NCBI RefSeq assembly: GCF_001625085.1
Contig: NZ_BDAW01000006.1
Coordinates: 62,001 to 126,000, forward strand
Source of the DNA: Nocardia acidivorans NBRC 108247
Lineage (GTDB): Bacteria > Actinomycetota > Actinomycetes > Mycobacteriales > Mycobacteriaceae
Length of the DNA stretch: 64,000 nt
Reading direction: 5' to 3'
A program made the position numbers and the translations under genes. This document shows positions 53,280 through 63,128 of the stretch, piece by piece. Under the pieces are notes generated by a model that saw only the letters and a list, made by a program, of their open reading frames with translations, was not told the origin of the DNA and did no database searches. Position 1 is the stretch's first letter. The number at the start of each line of letters is the position of its first letter.

Positions 53280-54050
53280 TCAGCGCCCGAAGACGCCTTC
53301 GAGACGATTGCGTGAGCCCGGATGCACCAGCCGGGCCACACTCACCAGCCCGTGCTCGGACCAGGTGCGGCGGCGAATGAGCAGGCACGGTTCGGTGCGC
53401 TCGATCCCGAGCAGGCGGCACTCCTCGGCGCTGCCCAGGACCGCCTCGACCACATGCTCGCCGCGCACCAGCGGCGCGACTCGGCTCAAATAGTCATTGG
53501 GCGTGGTGGTCACGAAGTTCTGTTCCAAATATCCCGGGGCCTGCGCGGGATTCACGTACCGGTCCTCGACCTGGATCGGGGCGTCGTCCTCGAAGTGCAC
53601 CAGCACCGAATGAAAAGCCTTGGTGCCGATGGAATCCCGCAGGAACGGCTGGGTGCCGTCGATCTTCTCGTCGCGCACCAGGATCACTTCGGTGCGATGC
53701 CGATGCCCGCGCTGCTGGATCTCATCGGCGATATTGCGCACCTCGAACAGCGGTGAGGAGCCCTTGGTGGCGGCCACGAAGGTGCCCACACCCATCATGC
53801 GCACGATCAAACCCTCGGCGGTGAGTTCGCGCAGCGCCCGATTGATGGTCATGCGGGAGAGTCCGAGCGCGGCCACGAACTGATGCTCGGACGGCAGTTG
53901 ATCGCCCTCGGTCCAGCGCCCGGAACGCACCTGGGTGATCACCAACTGCTTGACCCGTTCGTACGCGGGTACCGAATCGCCCCCCGCCTCGGCGAACAAC
54001 GCCGCGAGGGAAGTCTCGCCCGAGCTGTTCGATCCCGCGACCGTTGCCAT
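53280..54050 (-). CDS. hutC: GntR/HutC family repressor of the hut operon, 256 aa
   Basis: The N-terminal GntR helix-turn-helix (VKQLVITQVRSGRWTEGDQL, then PSEHQFVAALGLSRMTINRAL) and the C-terminal UTRA domain (LFEVRNIADEIQQRGHRHRT, EDDAPIQVEDRYVNPAQAPG). HutC-type repressors bind urocanate, which relieves repression of histidine utilisation. It is divergent from hutU with a 12-bp-arm operator between them. ATG 54048-54050 is chosen; longer upstream frames run into the operator. Confidence 0.93.
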   Translation of the reverse strand: MATVAGSNSSGETSLAALFAEAGGDSVPAYERVKQLVITQVRSGRWTEGDQLPSEHQFVAALGLSRMTINRALRELTAEGLIVRMMGVGTFVAATKGSSPLFEVRNIADEIQQRGHRHRTEVILVRDEKIDGTQPFLRDSIGTKAFHSVLVHFEDDAPIQVEDRYVNPAQAPGYLEQNFVTTTPNDYLSRVAPLVRGEHVVEAVLGSAEECRLLGIERTEPCLLIRRRTWSEHGLVSVARLVHPGSRNRLEGVFGR

Positions 54051-54117
54051 CCCCGCCGTACTCCTCGTCAGTCCATCGTTGTCGAGCCTGGAGCCTACCG
54101 GCCCGGATGCGGTCATT

Positions 54118-54150
54118 TTGACAGTTGTATAGACAGGACTATACAACTGT
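54118..54150 (+). promoter_or_regulatory. hut operator overlapping a sigma-70-like promoter
   Basis: TTGACA (54118-54123) and TATACA (54140-54145) are separated by 16 bases. ACAGTTGTATAG (54121-54132), six bases, CTATACAACTGT (54139-54150) is a perfect 12-bp inverted repeat covering both elements. Repressor bound here would block RNA polymerase. The promoter is 66 bases upstream of hutU ATG. Confidence 0.9.
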
Positions 54151-54210
54151 TGGAGAATGCGATCCAGCACACATTCTCAGCTGAGTGCGAACGGAGTCAC
54201 GGAGGTACCC

Positions 54211-55887
54211 ATGGACATCACTTCACCCGGGCACGAGGCCCGACCGGTACGCGCGCCGCGCGGTCCCGAGCTCACCACGCTCGGCTGGCAGCAGGAGGGT
54301 GCGCTGCGCATGCTCATGAACAACCTCGATCCCGAGGTCGCCGAACATCCGGACAGCCTGGTCGTCTACGGCGGCACCGGTCGCGCCGCCCGCTCCTGGG
54401 CGGCCTTCGACGCCATGGTCGCGACCCTGAAGACCCTGAAGAACGACGAGACCATGCTGGTGCAGTCCGGTAAGCCGGTCGGCGTCTTCCGCACCAACGA
54501 ATGGGCTCCCCGCGTCCTGATCGCCAACTCCAATCTCGTTGGCGACTGGGCGAATTGGGAGGAGTTCCGCCGTCTGGAGGAGCTCGGGCTCACCATGTAC
54601 GGGCAGATGACCGCCGGATCCTGGATCTACATCGGCACCCAGGGGATCCTGCAGGGCACCTATGAGACCTTCGGTGCGGTGGCGCGCAAGCGATTCGGCG
54701 GCACCCTCGCCGGAACTATCACCCTCACAGCGGGTCTCGGCGGGATGGGTGGCGCGCAGCCGCTCGCGGTCACCATGAACGAGGGTGTGGCCATCTGCGT
54801 CGACTGCGATGTCACCCGTATCGATCGGCGGATCAAGCACAGGTATCTGGATGTGAAGGCCGACAACCTCGATCACGCGCTGGAGCTGGCCATCGAGGCC
54901 CGCGATGCGCGCCGCCCGCTGTCCATCGGCGTGGAAGGCAATGCGGCCGAGGTGTTTCCGGCCCTGCTCGAGCGCGAAGCGCCCATCGATATCGTCACCG
55001 ACCAGACCTCGGCGCACGATCCGCTGGCGTACCTGCCCATCGGCGTGGACTTCGGGGATATGAAGACCATGTCCGAGAAGGATCCGGTGTGGTTCACCGA
55101 ACAGGCCCAGCTGTCGATGGCCGCGCATGTGAAGGCCATGGTCGGCTTCCTCGATCGCGGCGTCGAGGTCTTCGACTACGGCAATTCCATTCGCGACGAG
55201 GCCCGCAAGGGCGGTTTCGACCGTGCCTTCGACTTCCCCGGCTTCGTGCCCGCTTACATTCGCCCGCTCTTCGAGGAGGGCCTGGGCCCGTTCCGCTGGG
55301 CCGCGCTCTCGGGTGATCCGGCCGATATCGCCGCCACCGATAAGGCGATCCTCGAATTGTTCCCGGACAACGAGCATTTGAAGCGCTGGATCACCATGGC
55401 GGGGCAGAAGGTGGCCTTCGAGGGCCTGCCCGCGCGCATCTGCTGGCTCGGCTACGGCGAACGGCACCTGGCCGGACTCAAGTTCAACGAGATGGTCGCC
55501 AGCGGTGAGCTTTCCGCACCCGTCGCCATCGGCCGCGACCACCTGGATTCGGGTTCGGTGGCCTCGCCGTATCGCGAAACCGAAGCCATGAAGGACGGCT
55601 CGGACGCCATTGCCGACTGGCCGCTGCTGAACGCCCTGGTCAACACCGCCTCCGGTGCGTCCTGGGTATCGCTGCACCACGGCGGCGGCGTCGGTATGGG
55701 CCGTTCCATCCACGCCGGTCAGGTCGTCATCGCCGATGGCACCGACCTCGCGGCCCGCAAAATCGAGGCCGTGCTGACCAATGATCCGGGGATGGGTGTC
55801 ATCCGGCACGCCGACGCCGGATACGAACACGCCATCGAGACGGCGCGCACCCGCGGCGTCCGCGTACCCATGTCCGAGAATCAGTAA
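54211..55887 (+). CDS. hutU: Urocanate hydratase, 558 aa
   Basis: Second enzyme of histidine degradation (urocanate to imidazolonepropionate) using NAD+ as electrophile. Landmarks: [60 protein letters not shown] and the C-terminal [20 protein letters not shown]. Full length. GGAGGT (54201-54206) precedes ATG 54211. First gene of hutU-permease-hutI-hutG. hutH, which would make urocanate, is not in the window, so the organism must encode it elsewhere or import urocanate. Confidence 0.97.
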   Translation: MDITSPGHEARPVRAPRGPELTTLGWQQEGALRMLMNNLDPEVAEHPDSLVVYGGTGRAARSWAAFDAMVATLKTLKNDETMLVQSGKPVGVFRTNEWAPRVLIANSNLVGDWANWEEFRRLEELGLTMYGQMTAGSWIYIGTQGILQGTYETFGAVARKRFGGTLAGTITLTAGLGGMGGAQPLAVTMNEGVAICVDCDVTRIDRRIKHRYLDVKADNLDHALELAIEARDARRPLSIGVEGNAAEVFPALLEREAPIDIVTDQTSAHDPLAYLPIGVDFGDMKTMSEKDPVWFTEQAQLSMAAHVKAMVGFLDRGVEVFDYGNSIRDEARKGGFDRAFDFPGFVPAYIRPLFEEGLGPFRWAALSGDPADIAATDKAILELFPDNEHLKRWITMAGQKVAFEGLPARICWLGYGERHLAGLKFNEMVASGELSAPVAIGRDHLDSGSVASPYRETEAMKDGSDAIADWPLLNALVNTASGASWVSLHHGGGVGMGRSIHAGQVVIADGTDLAARKIEAVLTNDPGMGVIRHADAGYEHAIETARTRGVRVPMSENQ

Positions 55888-55925
55888 CCGATCCACCGCG
55901 GTCTATAAGCAGGAAGGCAGAGACC

Positions 55926-57356
55926 ATGACGCACGACGGTCCCGCCGAGGTAGTACTCGCCCCCGAACGCCACACCATCGATGTCATTCCGGATGCGGAG
56001 CGGTACGGGAGTCCGCGCAGCCAGTTCACGCTGTGGTTCGGGGCGAATATGCAGATCACCGCGATTGTCGACGGTGCGCTGGCGGTGATCTTCGGCGCCG
56101 ATGCGCTGTGGGCCATAATCGGCCTGCTCATCGGCAATCTGGCCGGCGGTGCGGTGATGGCGCTGCATTCCGCACAGGGGCCGAAACTGGGTCTGCCGCA
56201 GATGATTTCGAGCCGCGCGCAATTCGGTGTGCGCGGTGCGATCCTACCGCTGCTGCTCGCGATCCTGATGTACCTGGGATTCGCCGCCACCGGCACGGTG
56301 CTGGCCGGACAAGCCGTGGCCAAGGTCCTGCACGTCGACAGCCCGAAACTGGGCATGGTCATCTTCGGGTTGCTGACCGCGCTCATCGCGGTCACCGGCT
56401 ACAAGCTGATCCATATCGTCGGCCGGATCGCCACCGTGGTCGGCATCGTCGGATTCACCTATCTGGCCATCCGCCTGTTCGCCGAGTACGACGTGACCGC
56501 GCAGCTCGGGGTGAAGGGTTTCGAGACCGCGACCTTCCTGCTGGCGATCGGTCTCGGCGCGGGCTGGCAGCTGACCTTCGGACCGTACGTGGCCGACTAC
56601 TCCCGATACCTGCCGCGCTCGACCAGCGGCCGGGCCACCTTCTGGTCCACCTTCGCCGGAACAGTGATCGGCTCGCAGTGGTCGATGACCTTCGGCGCGC
56701 TCATCGCGGCCGTGGCGAGCAAATCGTTCATGAAGGACCAGGTCGGCTTCATCGGTGATCTCGCCGGTCCCGCGGCCGTCGCGGTGCTCATCTACCTGGT
56801 GATCGTGACCGGCAAGCTTACTGTCAACGTGCTCAACGCCTACGGCGGCTTCATGTCGATCCTGACCACCGTGACGGCTTTCGAAGGGCGCTCGCGCATT
56901 TCGACCCTGGCACGCGGGCTCTACATCGTCGGCTTCACCACCGTCGCCACCCTGATCGCCATCGCGGCCAGCGCCGACTTCCTGGCGAACTTCAAGAATT
57001 TCGTGCTGGCGCTGCTGATGGTGTTCACCCCGTGGAGCGCGATCAACCTGATCGACTACTACCTGATCTCCAAGGAGCGCATCGACATTCCCGCGCTCTA
57101 CGACGCCACCGGTCGCTACGGGGCCTGGAATGTGCCCGCCCTGGCCTGCTACTTCGTCGGTGTGGCGGTGCAGATTCCGTTCCTGGCGACCAAGTTCTAC
57201 ACCGGCCCCGTCACCGACATGCTCGGCGGAGCGGATATCTCCTGGATCGTCGGAATCGTGGTGACCGCCGCGCTGTACTACCCGGTCGGCAAGCGCACCG
57301 CCAATCCGCCGGCGACCATGATCTACCCGCAGGACACCGAGATGGCCCGAGCCTGA
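55926..57356 (+). CDS. NCS1 family permease (purine/cytosine-type), probable hut transporter, 476 aa
   Basis: Twelve-helix cytosine/purine/allantoin permease family: [20 protein letters not shown] is the classic N-terminal motif, followed by [40 protein letters not shown] and [20 protein letters not shown]. Its location between hutU and hutI points to import of urocanate or histidine, as for NCS1-type transporters in pseudomonad hut operons. The substrate is inferred from context only. Confidence 0.88.
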   Translation: MTHDGPAEVVLAPERHTIDVIPDAERYGSPRSQFTLWFGANMQITAIVDGALAVIFGADALWAIIGLLIGNLAGGAVMALHSAQGPKLGLPQMISSRAQFGVRGAILPLLLAILMYLGFAATGTVLAGQAVAKVLHVDSPKLGMVIFGLLTALIAVTGYKLIHIVGRIATVVGIVGFTYLAIRLFAEYDVTAQLGVKGFETATFLLAIGLGAGWQLTFGPYVADYSRYLPRSTSGRATFWSTFAGTVIGSQWSMTFGALIAAVASKSFMKDQVGFIGDLAGPAAVAVLIYLVIVTGKLTVNVLNAYGGFMSILTTVTAFEGRSRISTLARGLYIVGFTTVATLIAIAASADFLANFKNFVLALLMVFTPWSAINLIDYYLISKERIDIPALYDATGRYGAWNVPALACYFVGVAVQIPFLATKFYTGPVTDMLGGADISWIVGIVVTAALYYPVGKRTANPPATMIYPQDTEMARA

Positions 57357-57369
57357 AAGGAATTCGATC

Positions 57370-58554
57370 GTGACCAGCCTGGTCATCACGAATATCGGCA
57401 CCCTCGTCACCAATGACCCGCAGATGGGTGAAGGACAGTTGGGGGTGCGTCGAGACGCCGCCATCGCCGTCACCGACGGACGCGTGGCATGGATCGGCGA
57501 CAGTGCGCAGGCGCCCGCCGCCGATCACGGCGTCGACCTCGGCGGCCGCGCTCTCGTGCCCGGATTCGTCGAAAGCCACTCACACCTGGTGTTCGCGGGC
57601 GAACGGGCCGAGGAGTTCGCGGCCCGCATGACCGGAACCCCGTACTCCGCGGGCGGAATCCGCACCACCATAGCCGCCACCCGAGCCGCCGATGAGGGGC
57701 AGCTCGAAGGCAATGTGCGGCGACTGCTCAACGAGGCGCTGCGATCGGGCAGCACCACCGTGGAGTGCAAGACCGGATACGGCCAGACCACCCGCGACGA
57801 ATTGCGGAGCGCACAGGTCGCGGGCCGGTTCACCGATGAGGTGACGCTCTTGGCGGCGCATGTGCCGCCGCCGGAGTACGCCGGACGCGCGGACGACTAC
57901 GTGGCCATGGTCTGCGACGAGATGATCGAAGCCTGTGCGCCCCATGCCAAATGGATCGACGTGTTCTGCGAGCGTGGTGCGTTCAACGAGGAGCAGTCCC
58001 GCGCCGTCCTGAAAGCCGGTGTGGCGCACGGACTCATCCCGCGCGTACATGGCAATCAGCTAGGGCAGGGTCCGGGCGTGCGGCTGGCCGTGGAGATGGG
58101 CGCGGCCTCGGTGGATCATGTCACCTACGTGAACTCCGCCGATATCGACGCGCTGGCAAGCAGTTCCACGGTGGCGACGCTGCTGCCGGGCGCGGACTTC
58201 TGCACCCGGAACGCCTACCCCGACGCGCGGGCGCTACTGGATGCCGGAGTCACGGTGGCGCTGGGAGCCGACTGCAATCCCGGCACCTGCTACACCACCA
58301 GCCTGCCGTTCTGTATCGCACTCGCGGTCCGCGAACTGCATATGACGCCCGCGGAAGCCGTGTGGTCGGCGACCCTGGGCGGGGCGAAGGCATTGCGGCG
58401 CGATGACATCGGATGGCTGGGTATCGGTGCGCGCGCCGATGCCATCGCCCTGGACGCACCGTCGTATCTGCATCTGGCCTATCGGCCCGGCGTGGCACTG
58501 GTGCGCGAGGTATGGAAGGACGGCGTGCTCGTCACCCCGGGGGTCGCGGCATGA
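57370..58554 (+). CDS. hutI: Imidazolonepropionase, 394 aa
   Basis: Amidohydrolase fold with the metal ligand motif [20 protein letters not shown] (HxH equivalent), [40 protein letters not shown] and [20 protein letters not shown] near the end. Converts imidazolonepropionate to N-formimidoyl-glutamate. GTG start at 57370 after GAAAGGAA (57355-57362). The TGA overlaps hutG ATG. Confidence 0.95.
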   Translation: MTSLVITNIGTLVTNDPQMGEGQLGVRRDAAIAVTDGRVAWIGDSAQAPAADHGVDLGGRALVPGFVESHSHLVFAGERAEEFAARMTGTPYSAGGIRTTIAATRAADEGQLEGNVRRLLNEALRSGSTTVECKTGYGQTTRDELRSAQVAGRFTDEVTLLAAHVPPPEYAGRADDYVAMVCDEMIEACAPHAKWIDVFCERGAFNEEQSRAVLKAGVAHGLIPRVHGNQLGQGPGVRLAVEMGAASVDHVTYVNSADIDALASSSTVATLLPGADFCTRNAYPDARALLDAGVTVALGADCNPGTCYTTSLPFCIALAVRELHMTPAEAVWSATLGGAKALRRDDIGWLGIGARADAIALDAPSYLHLAYRPGVALVREVWKDGVLVTPGVAA

Positions 58555-59534
58555 GCGCGCAGATCCGGGTCGATATTCCGCCCGCGGCATGGACCGGGCG
58601 CAATGACGGTGACACACCGGAGCATCTGCGGTGGCATCAGGCCATCCGTCCGTACGACCCGGAGGCGTCCGAGAGTCGTTGTGTGCTCATCGGTTTCGCC
58701 AGCGATGAGGGTGTGCGACGCAATAGGGGCCGCCAGGGTGCGGCGGCGGGTCCGGCGGCACTGCGGGCCGCACTCTCCTGCATGGCGCTCTCGGATCCGA
58801 TGCTGTTGGAGGATGCCGGGACCGTCGCGGTGACCGATGCGAATCTCGAGGGCGGCCAGGAGCGGCTCGGAAATGCCGTTGCGGCGGCGATTGATTCGGG
58901 GCGACTGCCCGTGGTGCTCGGCGGAGGGCACGAGGTCGCGTACGGAACCTACCTCGGTGTCTCGGCCGCGCAGGGCCGCGCGGCCCGTCCGCGACTCGGA
59001 ATCCTCAACCTGGACGCGCATTTCGACCTGCGCGATGAGGCTGTGCCGAGCTCCGGCACACCCTTCCGGCAGATCCTGGAAGCCGAGCGGGCGGCGGGTA
59101 CCTCGGTGCGGTACGACGTGCTCGGAATCAGTCAGCCGAGCAATACCCGGGCGCTGTTCGACACCGCGGATCGTCTGGACGTGCACTATCTACTCGACGA
59201 TCGTTGCGGGCCAACCGATTACGCGATGGTGGACGCCTTCGTCGCGGACCTCCTGGACGCGGTCGATATGCTGTATCTGACCATCGATCTGGATGTGCTT
59301 CCGGCCGCCGTCGCGCCGGGTGTCAGCGCGCCCGCGGCGTATGGGGTTCCGCTGGAAACCATTCAGCGCGTATGTGATCGGGTTGCGGCCAGCGGGAAGC
59401 TGGTCGCGGTCGATGTCGCCGAATTGAATCCCGGCCTGGACGTGGACAATCGGACCGCGCGGACGGCGGCTCGGCTCATACACCGGCTCGTATGCGCTCG
59501 CGCGGTGCCAGCACGCACAGGAGGGCAACGATAA
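58551..59534 (+). CDS. hutG: Formimidoylglutamase, 327 aa
   Basis: Ureohydrolase (arginase-fold) enzyme with dimanganese ligands: [51 protein letters not shown] and [20 protein letters not shown]. Hydrolyses formimidoyl-glutamate to glutamate and formamide, so this pathway ends by the four-step route. ATG overlaps the hutI stop (ATGA). The 3' end overlaps the convergent membrane gene by 59 bases. Confidence 0.94.
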   Translation: MSAQIRVDIPPAAWTGRNDGDTPEHLRWHQAIRPYDPEASESRCVLIGFASDEGVRRNRGRQGAAAGPAALRAALSCMALSDPMLLEDAGTVAVTDANLEGGQERLGNAVAAAIDSGRLPVVLGGGHEVAYGTYLGVSAAQGRAARPRLGILNLDAHFDLRDEAVPSSGTPFRQILEAERAAGTSVRYDVLGISQPSNTRALFDTADRLDVHYLLDDRCGPTDYAMVDAFVADLLDAVDMLYLTIDLDVLPAAVAPGVSAPAAYGVPLETIQRVCDRVAASGKLVAVDVAELNPGLDVDNRTARTAARLIHRLVCARAVPARTGGQR

Positions 59535-59928
59535 GGCCGCCGCCCGCCAGGTAGAGGCCCCAGCTGCCGTTGAGCAGGTCGCTGTAGTCGTGGCGGAGCC
59601 GGTCGTCGAAGTTCTGGTCGAGCCGCCAGGTGAGGACGCCCAGTCCAGCCAGGCCGACCAGGACGGCGAGGGCGGCCAGGGTGCGGGAGCCGACCAGGGC
59701 GGCGATCAGGGTGACGGCGGCTACGGCCAGGAGGCCGATGGCCAGGGAGGTCCAGAGGTTGACGGACTGGTGGCCGAGTTGTTCGATGGATTGGCCGTCC
59801 GGGAAGCCGTTTCTGAGGTTGTCGAAGCTGATGTGCTGGGGTTTGAGGGAGTCCAGGAGGGGGCCGAAGGCGCCTACCGCTATCGCTATCGCGCTGGCGA
59901 AGAGTAGTAGGTGTACCGAGGTTCTCAT
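59476..59928 (-). CDS. Small membrane protein, 150 aa
   Basis: Four hydrophobic helices: about 5-22, 53-75, 80-98 and 122-143, with short soluble loops (LKPQHISFDNLRNGFPDGQS between helices 1 and 2). ATG 59926-59928 is chosen because it begins the first good helix; the frame further upstream is a Phe/Ser/Leu-rich artefact of the A-rich tract. The function is unknown. The 3' end overlaps hutG. Confidence 0.75.
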   Translation of the reverse strand: MRTSVHLLLFASAIAIAVGAFGPLLDSLKPQHISFDNLRNGFPDGQSIEQLGHQSVNLWTSLAIGLLAVAAVTLIAALVGSRTLAALAVLVGLAGLGVLTWRLDQNFDDRLRHDYSDLLNGSWGLYLAGGGLIVALLCVLAPRERIRAGV

Positions 59929-59961
59929 ATGTCCACGGTAGGTGGTTTCGGGCTTGGGTGG

Positions 59962-60062
59962 GGTAAAGATCAAGAGAAGAAAAGAACAAAAAGATAAAAG
60001 ACGCCTGGACGGGAAGAAAAAAACGAGCAAAGAGAAAAGATGAAAAGAACGAGAGTCTGAAT
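59962..60062 (+). other. A/purine-rich tract in a GC-rich genome
   Basis: About 100 bases dominated by A and G, with runs AAAA/AAAAA at 59980-59983, 59988-59992, 59996-59999, 60017-60023, 60035-60038 and 60043-60046. Runs recur at roughly 7-10 base spacing (one gap of about 22), suggestive of a curved or nucleosome-like bend. It lies in the 195-base gap between the divergent membrane gene and the HNH gene. Confidence 0.75.
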
Positions 60063-60123
60063 AGGTTTGTATCACAAGGGAATTCGGCTGGTGGGGGTGG
60101 GATTATCACGGTAGAATAAAGAT

Positions 60124-61620
60124 ATGGAATCCGGGGGTGACACCGCAATCGTAGTGGTCGTTCAGGCGCTGCGTGCTGCGGCGGACGCCCTGCTCTCGGC
60201 GTCGCCGATTCCTTTGTCGGATGACGAGTTCATCGCTCTGATGCGGGAGACCGAAACGGTTGCGCGGCAATTGGATGCCGTCAAAACCGGATTCGTGGAC
60301 GAAACTCGCCGCCGGGATTTGCACGGCAAGGCGAATGTGAAGTCCCCGGCGCTGTACCTGGAACAGTCACTGCGCCTGTCCCGCGCGGACGCATGCCGTC
60401 GGGTGCGGGTCGCGGACAAGCTCGCGGTGCGTCGCCTGCCCGGGCAGGTTCTGGAACCCGAACTGCCGGTGGTCGCGCAAGCGCATCGAGCCGGGGAGAT
60501 TTCCGCCGATCACGTCACCCGAATTCTGCAAACCATGGATCGTCTGCCCGGCAGCCTCGATATCGAGAAGCGGGAGGCGGCCGAGGTGTATCTGGCCGAG
60601 TACGCGAGCACCGGCTGGCCCGATGACGTGCGCAAACTGGGGGAAGACATCCTGCGGCGCGTTGACCCGGACGGCAAACTCTGTCACGACACCGACCGCC
60701 AGCGCATGCGCGGTCTTACCATCGGCACGCAGCGCGTGGACGGCATGTCCGCGTTGATCGGTGAGATCACCCCCGAGTTGCGCGCGGTGTTCGAGCCGTT
60801 GCTGGCCAAGCTGGCGCGCCCCGGTATGTGCAATCCGGAGGATCCCGAAAGCCCGCGCACCACAGCCGAATCCGCCGACCGTGAACGCCTCGAGGCCGCC
60901 GCCCAGCGGGACACCCGCACCGCAGCCCAGCGCAATCACGATGCGCTGCTTGCCTTCCTGCGCTACGAAGCCGATCCGGCCATCCTGGGCACCCACCGCG
61001 GCCTGCCGGTCGGCACCCTCCTCACCATGAGCCTGACCGATCTGGAGAACCGTTCCGGGGTGGCGACCACCGCCACCGGTGGGACGCTCTCCATCGGCGA
61101 AGCCGTGCAGCTGGCGGCGAACTCCACCCCGTACCTCGCCGTGTTCGACGACGCGGGTATGCCACTGCACCTGGGCCGTGGCAACAACCGACTGGCCAAC
61201 AAGGCACAGCGGTTGGCCCTGGTCGCCGCCGAAAAGGGCTGCACACGCCCCAACTGCACCGCCCCCGCCACCCTGTCCGCGGTGCATCATGTGACCGAAT
61301 GGTCCAAGGGTGGAAGAACCGATATCGAGAATCTCACCCTGGCGTGCGATAGCTGCCACGCCCTTATCCACGACGGTCCGGGTGGGTGGAAGACGGTGAA
61401 ACTCGGTGCGGGCAGCCAATTTCCGGGCCGCACGGGCTGGATAGCCCCGCCCCACATCAACCCCTCGCGGACACCGGAGGTGAACCATCGTCACCATCCC
61501 GGTGAGTTGATGGCTGCCACTGTGTCGCGGATCCAATCCCGCAATGAGGCTGAGCGACAACGCCTGAAGCAGTGGTTGAACTGTCGCCGGTCGGGGGAAT
61601 TCGGCTCGGGGCCTTCGTAG
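60124..61620 (+). CDS. DUF222 (13E12-type) HNH endonuclease-signature protein, 498 aa
   Basis: The N-terminal DUF222 domain (about residues 5-330) with the typical AALYLEQSLRLSRADACRRV-like region (residues 78-98), and an HNH domain at about 373-415. The HNH part has two Cys pairs (CTRPNC and CDSCH) and AVHHVTEWSKGG, where His-His matches the catalytic motif. The family is common and repeated in actinobacteria and includes the mycobacterial REP13E12 repeats used as phage integration targets; its biochemical role is unclear. An A-rich tract precedes it and a large inverted repeat follows it. Confidence 0.9.
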   Translation: MESGGDTAIVVVVQALRAAADALLSASPIPLSDDEFIALMRETETVARQLDAVKTGFVDETRRRDLHGKANVKSPALYLEQSLRLSRADACRRVRVADKLAVRRLPGQVLEPELPVVAQAHRAGEISADHVTRILQTMDRLPGSLDIEKREAAEVYLAEYASTGWPDDVRKLGEDILRRVDPDGKLCHDTDRQRMRGLTIGTQRVDGMSALIGEITPELRAVFEPLLAKLARPGMCNPEDPESPRTTAESADRERLEAAAQRDTRTAAQRNHDALLAFLRYEADPAILGTHRGLPVGTLLTMSLTDLENRSGVATTATGGTLSIGEAVQLAANSTPYLAVFDDAGMPLHLGRGNNRLANKAQRLALVAAEKGCTRPNCTAPATLSAVHHVTEWSKGGRTDIENLTLACDSCHALIHDGPGGWKTVKLGAGSQFPGRTGWIAPPHINPSRTPEVNHRHHPGELMAATVSRIQSRNEAERQRLKQWLNCRRSGEFGSGPS

Positions 61621-61637
61621 CGGACACCTGCCCTTAC

Positions 61638-61655
61638 CCCCGCGTGCCAGCGGGG
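61638..61655 (+). terminator. Hairpin after the HNH gene
   Basis: CCCCGC (61638-61643), loop GTGCCA, GCGGGG (61650-61655), 17 bases past the stop codon. Compact GC stem, weakly followed by TT. Could end the HNH transcript. Confidence 0.5.
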
Positions 61656-61701
61656 TTCGGGAGGACAAGCAAAACAAGCGAGGCAGTGCTGGTTACTTCG
61701 C

Positions 61702-62065
61702 CTGCCGTACCCCGCTTTAGCTCCCCCTTCGGGAGCCGCCCTCTCACCTCCCAGCCCGGCTGGATGGCGGTGGGAACCTCCAGACCACAACCCAAAAGAC
61801 CAAAAGACTTTTGGGGGCGTCGAGCAGGAACTGGTGTGCGTGACACGCCGGGGTGGTGGTGCGTGAGGTCCTGATGAGGTGCGTCCGGATCGTTGGAGAC
61901 ACCTCTGAAGGTGTTGTGGTGGAGGGGTTCTGGGCCCGTAGGGCCCTTCTGTTCTTCTTGTCCCGGCGTCTTTTGTTTTGGTCCTGAAGGTTCCCACGGC
62001 CAGCCAGCCAGGCTGGTTCGTGAGAGCGCGGCACCCAATGGGGGAGCGAAAGCCGGGTACGGCAG
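61702..62065. repeat. Large imperfect inverted repeat (about 99 + 97 bp arms) downstream of the HNH gene
   Basis: Left arm 61702-61800 and right arm 61969-62065 are reverse complements at roughly 80-85% by eye. For example, CTGCCGTACCCC in the left arm matches the reverse complement of GGGTACGGCAG in the right arm. CTCTCAC and GTGAGAG, GTGGGAACCT and AGGTTCCCAC also pair. The loop (about 168 bases) holds two more hairpins: ACACCT-CTGA-AGGTGT near 61899 and GGGCCC-GTA-GGGCCC near 61933. No reading frame here looks coding: frames on both strands read as Pro/Arg-rich echoes of the same repeat. The rest of the stretch up to 62336 shows no gene I can support. Confidence 0.75.
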
Positions 62066-62336
62066 ACGAGGTTCCCACACCTCTTCTTTTCCGCATGCAC
62101 TTCCTCTACCGATCCCAGCCCGGAGAGCACCAGCGAGTCACACCCCACCAATCACGAGATACCCCTGTTCAACTCGCGGTTGAACGACCAGCCCACCGCG
62201 AAAAGCAACTCGATGAACGGCGTAGACCGGTGGAAGGCATACAGCGATGTGCCGGAACTGTTTTGCCGCCCAGCAGGTGATCTCGGAGACCCGATCGCGG
62301 CTGCCCAGCCACCGGCCACGAGCGGTGAGACCACCC

Positions 62337-63002
62337 TCAGCCCGGGAAGAGCCCCGGAATTGTCAGGGCGTATTCGACGTCTTCCCGGCTACCGAGGGTG
62401 ACCAGGCAGCTGCGAATCATGGTGAGGCGGGCCGCGGCGATGGTCTCCGGGCTGGGTTCACCGCCTGCCGAGATGCGATAGACCACGAATTCGCAGGTTT
62501 GCAGGCAGGTGTCCAGATCGAGGTCGGCCGGAACGGCGCGGCCGAGTTTGACGAATTTGGCGCGGATCAACTCCCGGATGTCGTCCATGGCGCGTTCGCG
62601 GTACGGCGAGACCGGGGAGCCCGGATCGTGTAACTCGGCGAACAGCGGCGAGAGCATCGGCCCGTGCCCGCTCGCCCAGTACAGGTACGCCTCGATCATG
62701 TTGATGCCGAGCTGAACCGGCTCCTCGGTGCGCTCGAGCGCGGACCGGATGCCGCCGACCAGATCGTCGTTCGACACCGTCAGCACCGCGTGCAGCGGTT
62801 CGATGGCATTGGCGAAGTAGCGGTAGAAGGTGGGCCGTGCCAGCCCTGCCGTCTCGATGATCCGGGCGACGCTGAGCCCGCGCGAACCGTGTTCGGCGAA
62901 GACGTCCGCGGTGGCCAGGATGATGCGGGCGCGCACCTGGTCGGCCTGCTTGGCCGTCTGCGGTGGGCGACCCCGGCGCGCGGTCGGGGTACTCGCGGTC
63001 AT
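62337..63002 (-). CDS. TetR family regulator, 221 aa
   Basis: TetR helix-turn-helix at about residues 25-70 (IILATADVFAEHGSRGLSVA, then IIETAGLARPTFYRYFANA), preceded by a disordered basic tail (TARRGRPPQTAKQADQ). The C-terminal ligand domain has YLYWASGHGPMLSPLFAELH. Divergent from the aldehyde dehydrogenase gene with tandem operators in the promoter, so it probably represses that gene and itself. Confidence 0.92.
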   Translation of the reverse strand: MTASTPTARRGRPPQTAKQADQVRARIILATADVFAEHGSRGLSVARIIETAGLARPTFYRYFANAIEPLHAVLTVSNDDLVGGIRSALERTEEPVQLGINMIEAYLYWASGHGPMLSPLFAELHDPGSPVSPYRERAMDDIRELIRAKFVKLGRAVPADLDLDTCLQTCEFVVYRISAGGEPSPETIAAARLTMIRSCLVTLGSREDVEYALTIPGLFPG

Positions 63003-63018
63003 CGACCGCTCCGGGTGC

Positions 63019-63080
63019 TTGACATGGGGTGTGGCACGCCTATTAATCTAACACTAGTGTTCACCTAACAATGGTGTTCA
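63019..63080 (+). promoter_or_regulatory. Promoter and tandem TetR operators for the aldehyde dehydrogenase
   Basis: TTGACA (63019-63024), 16 bases, TATTAA (63041-63046). Downstream are two direct repeats 17 bases apart: CTAACACTAGTGTTCA (63048-63063), which contains the perfect palindrome AACACTAGTGTT, and CTAACAATGGTGTTCA (63065-63080). They cover the expected transcription start. Confidence 0.8.
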
Positions 63081-63128
63081 GAAAATTGGCGGGGATCGGC
63101 CCGCGCATACCTATCGAGAGGGCGACCA

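Noticed and set aside
60124..62065. HEARO/omega-RNA association (HNH gene plus structured RNA).
   Set aside because: HEARO RNAs go with IsrB/IscB-like RuvC-HNH proteins; this ORF is DUF222-HNH with no RuvC motif, so the similarity is only superficial.
61491..62183. Several overlapping Pro/Arg-rich open frames on both strands in the inverted-repeat region.
   Set aside because: They mirror each other because the DNA is an inverted repeat, lack ribosome sites and have no protein-like composition.
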